Positions 43,400 through 54,364 of a stretch of 64,000 nucleotides of DNA are shown piece after piece. Numbering within the stretch: position 1 is the first letter of the stretch; the number at the start of each line of letters is the position of its first letter. The DNA is from Dactylis glomerata (taxonomy: Eukaryota; Streptophyta; Magnoliopsida; Poales; Poaceae). The notes under the pieces were generated by a model. It searched no databases. It was not told where the DNA came from and saw nothing but the letters and a program-made list of their open reading frames with translations. The position numbers were made by a program, and so were the translations under genes. Location of the stretch: positions 3,676,191 to 3,740,190 of the forward strand of contig QXEO01000339.1 of assembly GCA_007115705.1 (NCBI GenBank). Direction: 5' to 3'.

Positions 43400-45517
43400 T
43401 CAAGTAATATCAAGTGATGAAGCATCAAGCTCATAATTTGCTCTAAGAATAGAGTCAAAAAGTAATTTCTTTCTTTTCCTAGGGAAGTGTTCCATACCTT
43501 TCTTTAGTGGGAATTGATACTTGATAGTGCCTTCCCTCATATCAATAATAGCACCTACAGTTCGAAGAAAAGGTCTTCCCAAAATAATAGGACATGAAGC
43601 ATGGCATTCAACGTCCATAACAAGAAAATCAACGGGAACAAGGTTATTGTTAACCACAATAAGAACATCATTAATCCTTCCCAAAGGTTTCTTCTTAGCA
43701 ACATCAGCAATAGGAACATCAAAATAACACTTTTCAAGCGGTGGTAAATCAAGCATGTCATAAATCTTTCTAGGCATAATAGAAATACTAGCACCTAGAT
43801 CACATAAAGCATGGCAATCATAACCATTAACATGCATATCAATGATGGGTTCCCAACCATCTTCTAACTTCTTGGGAACAGAGGCTTTTTGCTTCAACTT
43901 TTCATCCCTAATCTTTATGAGAGCATTGGTAATATGCTTAGTAAAAGCAATATTTAAAGAACTAGCATTGGGAGTCAAAGCAAGCTTTTGCAAAAACAAA
44001 ATAACTTCAGATATATTGCAGCCATCAACATCAAAATCATTAAAGGAAATAGAGCTATCATCTCCCACACTCCGAAAAATTTCAGCACTCTTTTGAGAAA
44101 AAGTTTTGGCAGTTTTAGGCTTTTTAACACAAGGAGTGGGAGTTTTCTCTACACCAATCAAAGTAAGAGGATTGCTATCAGTAGGAGCAACATCATTAGA
44201 GGTAGTAATAGTACATACCTTCATCTCTCTAGCCATCTCATCTTCTCTTTCCCACCTAGCATGCAGTTCCGCTAACAATCTAATATTTTTATCAATTCCA
44301 ACTTGGGTAGCATTAACGGCATCAAAAGGATCAGGCTTAGCGGACATTCTATTAACTAAAGAAGATTGCACATTAGACAATAATGAGATATCGGTTTCAA
44401 CTTTGGAAGCCTTAGCTTGTAATTCAGGAACAGCCTTGTTTAAATTTTCAAGTTGATGACTTATAGTCCTCAACAGAGCTGATTGCTCCTCCATGGTCTT
44501 GGTGAAAGCCTTGTTCTGCTCATATTGCATCTGCATAAAATTCTTGGTAGACTTTTCAAGTTCAAAAATTCTTTCTTCACTAGGCATTTTAGGTCTACCA
44601 AGATAGCTATTATCACCATTAGAAGGAAACGGTCTATAATTGTTACTAGCAAAATTGTTCCTATAAGCATTGTTGTTAAAATTGTTATTTCTAATGAAAT
44701 TCACATCAACTTGCTCTTCTTGAGCAACCAGAGAGGCCAAAGGAACATTATTAGGATCAACATGAGTCCTATCATTAGCAAGCATAGCCATAATGGTATC
44801 AATCTTATCACTCAAGGAAGAGGTTTCCTCAACAGAATTTACCTTCTTACCTTGTGGAGCTCTCTCGGTGTGCCATTCAGAATAATTTACCATCATGTTG
44901 TCGAGAAGCTTTGATGCGGCGCCCAAAGTAAGGGACATAAAAGTGCCTCCAGCAGCTGAATCAAGTAGGTTCCTTGAAGAAAAATTCAGTCCTGCATAAA
45001 AAGTTTGGATAATCATCCAAGTAGTCAGTCCATGAGTGGGGCAATTCTTTATCATAGATTTCATTCTTTCCCAAGCTTGAGCAACATGTTCATTATCAAA
45101 CTGAGTAAACTTCATAATATTGCTACGCAGAGATATAATCTTAGCAGGAGGATAGTATCTACCAATAAAAGCATCCTTACACTTAGCCCATGAATCAATA
45201 CTATTCTTAGTCAAAGACAGCAACCAATCTTTAGCCTTTCCTCTCAAAGAAAAAGGAAACAACTTGAGCTTAATAATATCACTATCAACATCCTTATATT
45301 TCTGCATCTCACATAGCTCAACAAAATTGTTGAGATGAGCTGCAACATCTTCAGTACTAGCACCAGAAAATTGCTCTTTCATAACAAGGTTCAATAAAGC
45401 AGGCTTAATCTCATAAAAAGTAGTAGCATGAACAGTTGGTGCAATAGGAGTGCAGATAAAATCACTATTGTTCGTGCTAGCAAAGTCACACAACTTGGTG
45501 TTTTCAGGAGTACCCAT
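43400..45517 (-). CDS. Gag-protease protein of the non-autonomous Athila-lineage element
   Basis: The intact frame of 705 codons starts ATG at 45517 (MGTPENTKLCDFAS) and stops TGA at 43400. Residues ~60-230 form a retrotransposon gag domain (LKLFPFSLRGKAKDWLLSL, then FIGRYYPPAKIISLRSNIM). Residues ~240-330 hold an Asn-rich segment (FIRNNNFNNNAYRNNF), followed by a helical region near 330-400. No CCHC knuckle is visible. The aspartic protease lies near residues 560-680, with CDLGASISIMPRKIYDML and CPIILGRPFLRTVGAIIDM. The frame ends soon after. Gag forms the particle and the protease would mature it. The missing pol means RT and integrase must come from elsewhere. Confidence 0.9.
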   Translation of the reverse strand: MGTPENTKLCDFASTNNSDFICTPIAPTVHATTFYEIKPALLNLVMKEQFSGASTEDVAAHLNNFVELCEMQKYKDVDSDIIKLKLFPFSLRGKAKDWLLSLTKNSIDSWAKCKDAFIGRYYPPAKIISLRSNIMKFTQFDNEHVAQAWERMKSMIKNCPTHGLTTWMIIQTFYAGLNFSSRNLLDSAAGGTFMSLTLGAASKLLDNMMVNYSEWHTERAPQGKKVNSVEETSSLSDKIDTIMAMLANDRTHVDPNNVPLASLVAQEEQVDVNFIRNNNFNNNAYRNNFASNNYRPFPSNGDNSYLGRPKMPSEERIFELEKSTKNFMQMQYEQNKAFTKTMEEQSALLRTISHQLENLNKAVPELQAKASKVETDISLLSNVQSSLVNRMSAKPDPFDAVNATQVGIDKNIRLLAELHARWEREDEMAREMKVCTITTSNDVAPTDSNPLTLIGVEKTPTPCVKKPKTAKTFSQKSAEIFRSVGDDSSISFNDFDVDGCNISEVILFLQKLALTPNASSLNIAFTKHITNALIKIRDEKLKQKASVPKKLEDGWEPIIDMHVNGYDCHALCDLGASISIMPRKIYDMLDLPPLEKCYFDVPIADVAKKKPLGRINDVLIVVNNNLVPVDFLVMDVECHASCPIILGRPFLRTVGAIIDMREGTIKYQFPLKKGMEHFPRKRKKLLFDSILRANYELDASSLDIT

Positions 45518-45685
45518 TTTAGCAAAACGAAAGTAAACAAGTAAAGACAGCTACCAAGGATTCTAATTTTTTTGGGTTTTTGATATAAAAAGCAATGTAG
45601 GTAAAATAAAATAAAGTAAAGCAAAACAAATAACAAAGTAAAGTATGTGTGTGCGAAGAACTCCCCTCGCAGAAGTCTTCTCTCT

Positions 45686-45703
45686 TCCCCGGCAACGGCG
45701 CCA
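45686..45703 (-). other. Primer binding site of the gag-only element (tRNA-Asp type)
   Basis: The minus strand reads TGGCGCCGTTGCCGGGGA, ten bases from the LTR end at 45714. The duplicate lies at 38821-38838. Confidence 0.85.
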
Positions 45704-45713
45704 GAAAAGAAGC

Positions 45714-47335
45714 TGCTACTCGTGTGATGGCGCCAGAAAAGACTGTGGCGTTTAGTTGACGTGGGAGCAGTATGTCCTTGTGCGTGGTGATGACCAGCCC
45801 GTTGGGAACCCCAAGAGGAAGGTATGATGAGTGTAGCGGCTAGTTTTCCCTCAGTTAAGAAACCAAGGTTTATCGATCAGGAGAAGAGAGACGATGACGA
45901 TTGAAGGTGTTTGTGGAACCTGCACACACACAAACAAATACTTTGTCCCCAACTTGCAATGAGGTTGTCAATCTCACCGGTTTGCTTGAAACAAAGGTTA
46001 TGAGTGTATCGAGTGGAAAACAGTAGTAATATGCTAGTAAAGTAAACAGTGCGGGAAAAGTAAACAGGTGATTGCAATATGATTAAAATAGGACCGGGGT
46101 CCACAGTTCACTAGTGGTGTCTCTCCATAGATAAAATAACATGCTGGGTAAACAAATTACAGTTGGGCAATTGATAGAATAAAGATAACGTGATATGTCA
46201 AGAAGATCACTATGAGATTCACTCTGGGCATTACAACAAAATACATAGACCGCCATCCAACTGCATCTATGACTAATAATCCACCCCCGGGGATATCATC
46301 CGAACACCCTAGAAGTATTAAGTTGCGAACAACAGATAATTGCATTAAGCAAAGTGTGTAATGTAAACAAAGCATATGCCCTTGAGCATATGAATGTTGT
46401 TTTCTCCCTAGTAGCAACAGCACATCTACCACCTTAGAGGTTTCTATCACTCCCCCAGGTGAAATAGAGACATGAACCCACTATCGAGCATAAATACCCC
46501 CTCTTGGAGTCACTAGCAACTACTCGGCCAAGATAGCTACTAACAACGGAGAGCATGCAAGATCATAAACAACATAGAGATAACAAAAGATATAATTCAG
46601 TACAGCAACTTAATCATAAACACCAATATTCATCGGATCCCAACAAACCAACATCATAGTATTACATAACGGTGATCTCAATCATGTAGGGCAGCTCATG
46701 AGATCTAAACATGAAGCATATGGTGGAGAAGACAACCATCTAGCTACTGCTATGGACCCATAGTCCAAGGTAGACTACTCACTCATCGCTCCGGAGGCAA
46801 GCATGGCGATGAAGAAGACCTCCGGTGGCGATTCCCCTCTCCGGCAGGGTGCCGGGAAGAGCTTCTGGACCCTCCCGATCTTCGGGTCGACGGCGGCGGC
46901 GGATCGCGATGTATTCTGGAAAACTAATCGGGGCTTAGGTTTTTCTCGTCATGGGGTATATGTAGGCGAAAGGAGGCTGTCAGAGGGGGTCCCACGCCCC
47001 CTCACACGGGGCTGGCGCGGCCAGGGGGGTGGCCGCGCCGCCCCTGTGTCTGGGGCCCACGTGGCCCCTCTCCGTCAGGTCTTCGGATGTTTGGGAGCTC
47101 CCCGGTGAAATATGACTTCAGGAACTTGTTTCGTCCAATTCCGAGAATATTTCCTGTGTATCACTTCTGAAACACAAAAACAGCAGAAAACAGGAAACTG
47201 GCACTGTGGCACTTCGTTAATAGGTTAGTTCCGGAAAATGTATAAAAATGCCACTAAGTGTAACGAAACAATAGGCAAATGGTGTAAAACAAAGCATGGA
47301 GCATCAAAAATTATAGATACGTCTGAGACGTATCA
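45714..47335 (-). repeat. Athila-lineage LTR L3 (5' LTR)
   Basis: This is a 1622-bp LTR next to the primer site on its low side and Copia D sequence (beginning CGCCA) on its high side. It is nearly identical to L2. Confidence 0.92.
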
Positions 47336-48668
47336 CGCCACCACCAAGCGTAAACACATAACCACTCGTGGCCTTAGTCTCATCAGCATCAGAAATTCAA
47401 TTTGAGTCACTATACCCTTCAAGTACCCTTGGATACCCAGAGTAGTGAACTCCATAGCTTGTAGTGCCACTCAAATAACGCAAAACCCTTTCAAGGGCTT
47501 GCCAATGAACATCTCTAGGATTTGACACAAATCGACTCAACTTGCTAACAGCAAAAGAGATGTCAGGCCTCGTCGCGCTGGCCAAATACATAAGCGAGCC
47601 AATAATCTGAGAATATCTCAGCTGATCTTTAGCATCCTTAGGATCTCCCTGATTCTTTTGAACCAACATGCTAGGATCATATGGCGTAGGAGAAGACTTG
47701 CAGTTACTATACCCAAAACGACTCAAGATCTTTTCCACATAGTGAGATTGAAGCAGTGTTATCCCACCATTGTCATCTCTCAGTAGCTTGATGTTCAAGA
47801 TCACATCAGCCACTCCTAGATCTTTCATCTCAAAACAATGAGATAGAAAGTCTTTGACCTCCTTGATAACATCAAGACTGGTCCCGAATATCAGTATATC
47901 ATCAACATACAGACATAAGATGACTCCCTGGCCCCCACCATGGCGTTAGTACACACACTTGTCAGCTTCGTTAACAGCAAAGCCTACAGCAGTTAAAGTT
48001 CTTTCAAACTTCTCATGCCACTGCTTAGGTGCTTGCTTAAGACCATACAAAGACTTGAGCAACTTACACACCTTTCCTTCTTGACCACCTACCACAAATC
48101 CATCCGACTGATCCATATAAATCTCCTCATCTAACTCTCCATTTAGGAAAGTCATCTTAATGTCCATTTGATGAACGAGAAGACCATGCGAGGCAGCCAG
48201 GGATAGTAGTACTCGGATAGTGGTCAATCTGGCCACAGGTGAATAAGTATCAAAGAAGTCTTCGCCTTCTTTCGGGGTATAACCCTTAGCAACAAGGCGT
48301 GCCTTGTACTTCTCAATAGTACCGTCAGGTCTAAGCTTCTTCTTGAACACCCACTTACATCCTACAGGTTTGCACCCATAAGGACGATCAGTAATTTCCC
48401 AAGTTTCATTTGCCAAGATGGAATCCATCTCACTGCGAACGGCTTCTTTCCAGTAGTCAGCATCTTGAGGTGCATAGGCTTCTGAAATAGAAGTGGGAGT
48501 ATCATCCACGAGGTATACAATGAAATCATCACCAAAGGTCTTTTCAGTCCTCCGTCTCTTACTCCTAGTAGGAGCTTTATTGTTATCCTCCACAAGATTT
48601 TCAGAATGTTCTATCGAAATGGTGGGTTCAGGAATTGTAAATAATTCTTGACTAGATGAACTAGGCAT
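47336..48668 (-). pseudogene. RT and RNase H part of Copia D
   Basis: On the minus strand the segment starts near 48668. It carries the RT N-terminal block (WKEAVRSEMDSILANETWEI), KWVFKKKLRPDGTIEKYKAR, DIKMTFLNGELDEEIYMD and SLYGLKQAPKQWHEKF. A stop (TAA at 47943-47945) follows DKCVY, then YVDDILIFGTS and the RNase H linker ending SDADETKATSGYVFTLGGG at the insertion point. A further stop (TGA) replaces the codon after YSDSN. The catalytic residues are readable but the frame is broken at least twice. It continues at 35885 on the other side of the Athila insertion. Confidence 0.9.
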
Positions 48669-49455
48669 CTCCTAATTTGATGAGCTAGATGAACCTTTCA
48701 TTGGAAAGATGTCCTCAAAGAAAGTAGCATCATTCGACTCCATAATAGTACCAACATGCATGTCAGGTACTTCAGATTTTACTATCAAAAATCTATAGCC
48801 AATGCTATGAAACGCATATCCCAGAAGAACACAGTCCACGGTCTTTGGTCCAAGCTTTCGCTTCTTGGGTATTGGCAAGTTTACCTTTGCCAAACAACCC
48901 CAAGTCCGTAAGTAAGAGAGTTTTAACCTTTTCTTTTCCCATTCCTCAAATGGTGTAATTTCTTTGTTCTTAGTGGGAACACGATTTAGGACATGACACG
49001 CAGTCAAGATCGCCTCCCCCACCATGCCTTGGAAAGACCCGATGTGTCTAACATGGCGTTAACCAAATCAGTTAGAGTACGGTTCTTTCTTTCAGCCACC
49101 CCCGTTAGATTGGGGCGAGTAGGGAGGCGTCCTCTCATGGATTATACCATGTTCCGCACAAAAAGAATCAAATTCGTTGGAAAAAATACTCTCCACCACG
49201 ATCGGACCTAAGCCGCTTGATCTTACGATCAAGTTGATTTTCTGCTTCAGCTTTATAGATTTTGAAGAAGTTCAAAGCTTCATCTTTAGATTTCAGAAAA
49301 TACACATAGCAGTATCTCGTGGAGTCATCGATCAATGTCATGAAATATTTCTTTTCACCTTTTGTCAACTCACCATTCATCTCACAAAGATCTGAATGAA
49401 TGAGCTCTAGTGGTGCCAAGTCTCTTGCCTCTGCAGTCTTGTGAGACTTGCGAGG
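48669..49455 (-). pseudogene. Integrase part of Copia D
   Basis: The minus-strand frame 49419-49168 reads LELIHSDLCEMNGELTKG, then YFMTLIDDSTRYCYVYFLKS and LRSDRGGEYF: the first two catalytic aspartates of a Copia integrase. Frame shifts follow at about 49025-49170. The C-terminal integrase (49025-48672) has AILTACHVLNRVPTKNKEIT and FEEWEKKRLKLSYLRTWGC. A TAA at 49453-49455 separates this part from the upstream gag-protease frame. It is non-functional. Confidence 0.88.
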
Positions 49456-50748
49456 TTACTTTGCTTGCACACACACTTGGCACTTAGAGTCCTTGAGATT
49501 AGTAAATTTCGGAATTAAACTCATGTTGGCTAGCCGCGTCATGCAACCAAAGTTAATATGACAAAGTCGTGAATGCCAAATATTGGACTCATTATCATTG
49601 CAAACATGATTAATAACTTTAGTGCATAAGTCTGACAAAGAAAGGCGGAACAAGCCTCCGCACTCATAGCCTTTCCCAACAAATTGTCCATACTTCGATA
49701 TTACAACTTTATTGGACTCAAAAACCAACTTAAAACCATCTCGACACAGAAGAGATCCACTGACGAGATTTTTATTGATGGAGGGAACGTGCTGCACATT
49801 CTTCAGCTGTACGATCTTCCCCGAAGTGAACTTCAGATTTACCGTACCAACACCTTGAACAAAAGCACGTGAGCTATTTCCCATCATCACGGAGCCAACC
49901 CGTGCGACTTGATAAGAAGAAAACATGGAAATATCAGCACATACATGTATATTGGCACCGGTGTCTATCCACCATTCAGGCGAATGACAAACTGAAAGGA
50001 TAGTAGGAAATATACCATACCCAGCATCCTTCATATCGGTATCACCAACAACAACATTGGCAGAATTGCCGCCGTTTCCATGTGAACGCTTATCAAAGCG
50101 TTTAGGACAGCTAGGAGCCCAATGATTTGGATCACCACACACATGGCAGGATCCTTTCTTCTTATACTCAGTCTTCTTCTTGAAGTTGGTAGTCTGCGAG
50201 GCCTTGTTCTTGCTGTCAAACTTTCCCTTGCCCTCAAACTTGTTCTTATTCTTGGACTTGTGGGACTGGAAGTTATTTTTCTGCACCACATGTGCACTAG
50301 AACTTCCATCAAAACCTTGAACACGTGTATCCTTTGCTCTTGCCTTTTCCTCAACATGAAGAGAACCAATGAGATCCGAAATGGAAAACTCCTGTCTCTT
50401 ATGTTTCAGAGAAGTAGCAAAGTTCCTCCATCAGGGAGAAAGCTTGGCAATAATGCCACCGGACACGAACTTGTCCAGTAAGGTACACTTGAACTGCTCG
50501 AGTTCTTTGGCAAGAGACTGAATCTCATGAGCCTGCTCCACAATGGGACGGTCATCAGTCATCTTATAATCATAGAATTGCTCCATGATATACAGCTCAG
50601 TGCCAGCGTCAGTATACCAAACCTGGCTTCCAGCGCATCCCACGCATCCTTGCCATTATCAAATGACATATAGGTGTCAAAAATGTTGTCACCAAGAATG
50701 TTGAACAAAGCCCCCATAAACATGGTGTCGACTTTCTGAAAAGCTCGT
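49456..50748 (-). pseudogene. Gag and protease part of Copia D, 5' truncated
   Basis: Readable gag starts at about 50748 with FQKVDTMFMGALFNILGDNI. A frameshift lies near 50620 and a TGA near 50426. The frame is then open to 49456, with a zinc knuckle CHVCGDPNHWAPSCPKRF near 50140, protease WWIDTGANIHVCADIS near 49960, and the pre-integrase motif IWHSRLCHINFGCMTRLANM. The true start of gag, the primer site and the 5' LTR are absent. The Copia sequence ends near 50748 against a Helitron-like end. Confidence 0.88.
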
Positions 50749-50829
50749 GCGTTGCTACGGTAAAAAATATGTGTGTATATCAAACGCAAACCGTTGGCTC
50801 CAATTCTATTCTCCAAATATTCTGAAACT

Positions 50830-51950
50830 TAGTTTCATGAAAATTACATCTACTATTAATTTTAGATACAATAAAATGTAACTAATTCATGTATTTGCTA
50901 GAAAATATGCCCATGGCTGCGAGGATTTAATTTTTATTTTGACATGATGCGTTCTAGTTTGGCACTTATTGTGAAGAATAGTATCCTCCTCCAGTCCTTC
51001 ACACAACCTCCTCGCATTTTGCATTAACTGCCGGTGCCGGCATATACATGATCGTGGGTTGCTACACATTGACCGAATAAATCCCAAATATTTTTTCCTT
51101 GTGATAGCACTCACCACTTTAATTATGGTCTCGATTTAATTGAAAACCTTAAGCTCATTGTTCAAGCATAGCCTTAGTTTGGTCTATCCCATTCTCTCCT
51201 CGGAGATAGTATAATTGAGAGCTCTCCTTAGAGGAAGTCCAACTGAAGCGGCATAATTTATTCTACATATGAACTTTGAGAGCCCTCTAAGAAATTTGCC
51301 TATTTTAATGGACTCTGAAATTCTCATCTGTACATCTCACCGATTTATACTATATGCCATCTACATAAAGAAGTTAAGTTCATCATTTATTATAGCCATG
51401 GCAGGTGATAGCGATAGAATTTGAGAGAAAATGGAGAACTATGACTTAGAACATCTTATTGTTCATTACCTTTTGTTTCAGAGTACATGATTCCATTCAA
51501 ATTAATGATGCTCACAAATTCAGTGTTCCATGATTGCTAAGAGAGTTGCTGCAAAAGTAATTAAAACTAACTGTAATGGTGTATTGTTGTCGATTATATC
51601 CACTAAATTTGATCATTAGAGCTACCAAACAGTAGACATTTTAGCCTCTAAATTCAGAGATGTGCAACCGATAACAGAGTCATCAAAATTGAGTTTTCTG
51701 AAATTGTTCATTAGAGCTACCAGACAGTAGACAATTCAGTCAGGCACACATCTACTTTTAAGTAGCGTCTGAAGCCAACTGCACATGATTATATGAACGA
51801 AGGAGACTGAAAATTCATACACACAAAAGACATCAAGCAAGTGGCATACTTATGATCTCGTAGTCTGGTCATTGCCAGGACTCCTGCCCGACCGTCAGCA
51901 CATTCAGGACTCAGCGCTAGCCACTAACGTGAAATAGGCCTCCTAAGGGC
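50830..51950. other. AT-rich anonymous stretch
   Basis: No gene is seen. A short direct repeat starting CATTAGAGCTACCA occurs at 51614 and 51709. Other sequence is unremarkable. Confidence 0.5.
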
Positions 51951-52437
51951 ATCGCTTGTCAGAGGAGAAGAAAAAGAGCATTGATGGAGATGGTGCTCTT
52001 CCCTGCTACCGCAAGCCTGCAAGTGAGTACCTGCATGAGTAATAGAACGCTGGATAACCTGATGAGGAGGTGGCTATCAGGATGATGCGTTCTGCAAGGG
52101 AAGAATCTAGGAGGAGGTGCGTTCCAGCTCCAACTCTCCACCGTCCGTCGCTGATCCCTATTGCATTGGGAGGAGGGCGGAGGAAAAATATGGATCAGAG
52201 AGGTGGGGGGCGTCGGGTGAGGGCGGCAGTGAGATGGGGCTAGAGGGGAGGAAGACAACGGCGGCGGTGGGGTCCGATTTTTCTAGAGGATGGAGGACGG
52301 AGCCCAGATGGCTACCAATCGATCCGGTCTACTCCGCCTCCTGGCTTGTCCCGTACGCCCATGTACACGCTCCCGAACCCTTCAGCGCCGCCTCTAACGC
52401 CAAGCTCTGACTCTTCCCGACGTCCGCGATCCTGTTT

Positions 52438-52963
52438 CCACCTCTTCTTCAGCCGGTGTCTCCATCCTCCGCCGTCGCGACACCCAACAGCCAAGCCTCG
52501 CGGACAAGCTCTTCCTCCTCTGCAGTGGTCGCCATGGCCCAAAGCTCCGTGAGGTCAACGCTGATTGGAGAAGAAATTGGAGATTCACATTTTAGCCCCT
52601 GTATATAGACTGCGGGTTGATTTTTCAATTCTAGAGGGACTAAAATTTAAAGCAGCAGTGACGTACGGACGAGCATACATACCAGACGCATCACCGCTTT
52701 CCACCTCTTCTTCAGCCGGTGTCTCCATCCTCCGCCGTCGCGACACCCAGCAGCCAAGCCTCGCGGACAAGCTCTTCCTCCTCTGCAGTGGTACCCATGG
52801 CCCAAAGCTCCGTGAGGTCAACGCTGATTGGAGAAGAAATTGGAGATTCACATTTTAGCCCCTATATATAGATTGCGGGTTGATTTTTCAATTCTAGAGG
52901 GACTAAAATTTAAAGTAGCAGTGACGTACGGACGAGCATACATACCAGACGCATCACCGCTTT
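52438..52963. repeat. 263-bp tandem duplication, two copies
   Basis: The unit containing CCTCTTCTTCAGCCGGTGTC begins at 52438 and again at 52701, with few differences over 263 bp. Each copy includes a GC-rich exon-like part and an AT-rich tail ending ...GCATCACCGCTTT. Open frames on both strands are duplicated with it (for example 52394-52588 and 52585-52851, minus strand) and have no recognisable product. Confidence 0.9.
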
Positions 52964-52973
52964 ATTAGTTTGA

Positions 52974-53814
52974 TGATTGATGATCGGCGATGCAACGGGT
53001 GAGCAGAAAAAATATCGCAATTAAACGCACTGCCGCTTCCTCTTATGTCTGCTGCTATAGTTAGGCCACTGGGTACCCTTATGCCTGCACATAAAAGCCA
53101 TATGCCGCTATCGCCACCTCACCCCATTCCGATAAGACCTTCGTCTTCCTAGGGTCGGATAAATCGCCGGGGTAGGATTCGATGCGGATGTGCGGACCTG
53201 GTTTGAAAGATCATCAACTCCCTCCAACACCGATGATGTCTTTTGATTTCATATGACCTTTTATCTATACTCACTAATATTAAAGGGAACAAGTTCTTTG
53301 GTTCAGTTTGTTTCGTTCATCGAACTTGGTTTGCCCCTCGATTTCTTATCATCTGTGTTTTTTGTTTCCTTCCATAGCTAATTTTTGTTTTATATATGTT
53401 AGATCACAAACAAATTAATCTTGCCTTCCAATTACATACTATCGAGCTTCACATCACGTACAAACAAATACAGTGTTGAATTGTCCAGTGAAAAATCGCA
53501 TAGTTGATTTACTAATAATATATACTCCCACCGTTTAGAAATATAAGATGTTTCCGAAGACGCGACACGTAGGCGCGACAGATTAACGCGCGGAGACTAG
53601 AAGCGTGATTCCTATGCTCCGCTCGCGGACGCGCCTTTGTTCGCTCCGCCCACGAGCGGAGGAATATGGGCCGCGGCCCATCAGCGCATGCTTTTTCGGT
53701 ATTTTGTTTGTTCTTATTTTATTTTTTTTAAAGGTTTTTCTGGCTTTGTTTTTTATCGATTCGCTGGCATTTTTTCCCCTCATGGTTTTTTCGGTTTTGC
53801 TGGGAAATTTTCTA
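52974..53814. other. Anonymous sequence with a Helitron-like 5' terminus and a MITE-like stub
   Basis: At 53264 the plus strand reads TCTATACTCACTAATATTAA, preceded by A, which resembles a grass Helitron 5' end. At 53525 CTCCCACCGTTTAGAAATAT after TA resembles the outer end of a Stowaway element. Its other end is not seen. Nothing else is recognised. Confidence 0.4.
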
Positions 53815-54235
53815 ACTTTTAAAATTTCAAATTATTCAACTTTAAAAATTGTTTAAAATTCAAATTTTGTTCAAATTCGAATTTTGTTCAAATACAAAAT
53901 TTGTTTGTGTTTTGAATTTTGATTTTTTTTTGAAATTGTTGTTCATATCTCAAATTTGTTTAAATTCGAAATTTGTTCAAAATCGAAATTTGTTCAAATT
54001 CAATATTCGTTCAAATATGAATTTTGTTCAAATTCGAATTTCGTTCAAATACAAAATTTGTTCATGTTTCACTTTTTGAACAAATTTGAAATTTGTTCAT
54101 ATCTTAAATTGTTCAAAATCGAATTTTCTTAAAAATCTAAATTTGTTCGAAATAAAAATTTGTTCAAATTCGAAATCTGAACAAATTTCGAAATATAAAA
54201 TTGTTCAAATTTCAGAAAAGAAAACAGAAAAAGGC
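53815..54235. repeat. Degenerate AT-rich TTTGTTCAAATTCGAA repeat array
   Basis: About 420 bases consist of irregular repeats of TTTGTTCAAATTCGAAAT-like units in a loose period of about 16-20 bases. Phe/Lys/Asn-rich frames across it (53849-54079, 54086-54322) are by-products. It ends about 300 bases before the POLA2-type start codon. Confidence 0.75.
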
Positions 54236-54364
54236 AAACAAAATAGAGAAGAAGCACCATGTGGGCGTAGGCGGAGGAAACTAGGGCGCGCCCGCGCGCG
54301 GGGACTAGGAGCCCCCGACTAGAAGCGCCCGCTCGTGCTAGGGTTTGCTCCTACCCGTCAAATC

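Larger units (their letters stand above)
38849..47335 (-). mobile_element. Young gag-protease-only Athila-lineage element (L2-internal-L3)
   Basis: The two 1622-bp LTRs (38849-40470 and 45714-47335) differ at about three positions by eye. The internal region carries a primer site, one intact 705-codon gag-protease frame, about 2.9 kb of non-coding DNA and a polypurine tract. No reverse transcriptase, RNase H or integrase is found. The LTR and tract style recalls the Sabrina/WHAM group of Triticeae, but I cannot confirm the family. Without pol it must depend on enzymes supplied by relatives. Confidence 0.88.
50749..52973 (-). mobile_element. Helitron-like segment, minus strand (candidate)
   Basis: On the minus strand the segment begins TCAAACTAATAAAGCGGTG at 52973, preceded by A. 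It ends with ACCGTAGCAACGCACGAGC at about 50744-50762, the GC-hairpin motif of grass Helitron 3' ends. The expected terminal CTAG is missing; Copia D gag starts instead. No Rep/helicase frame is present, so it would be non-autonomous. Inside are an AT-rich anonymous part (50830-51950) and a GC-rich part with the 263-bp tandem duplication. Confidence 0.45.

Noticed and set aside
52097..52560. Overlapping frames on both strands as a host gene
   Set aside because: Low-complexity GC-rich text with no recognisable domain and no supported splice sites; part of it is duplicated by the 263-bp repeat.
53849..54322. Phe/Lys/Asn-rich frames upstream of the POLA2-type gene
   Set aside because: They translate the degenerate TTTGTTCAAATT array.
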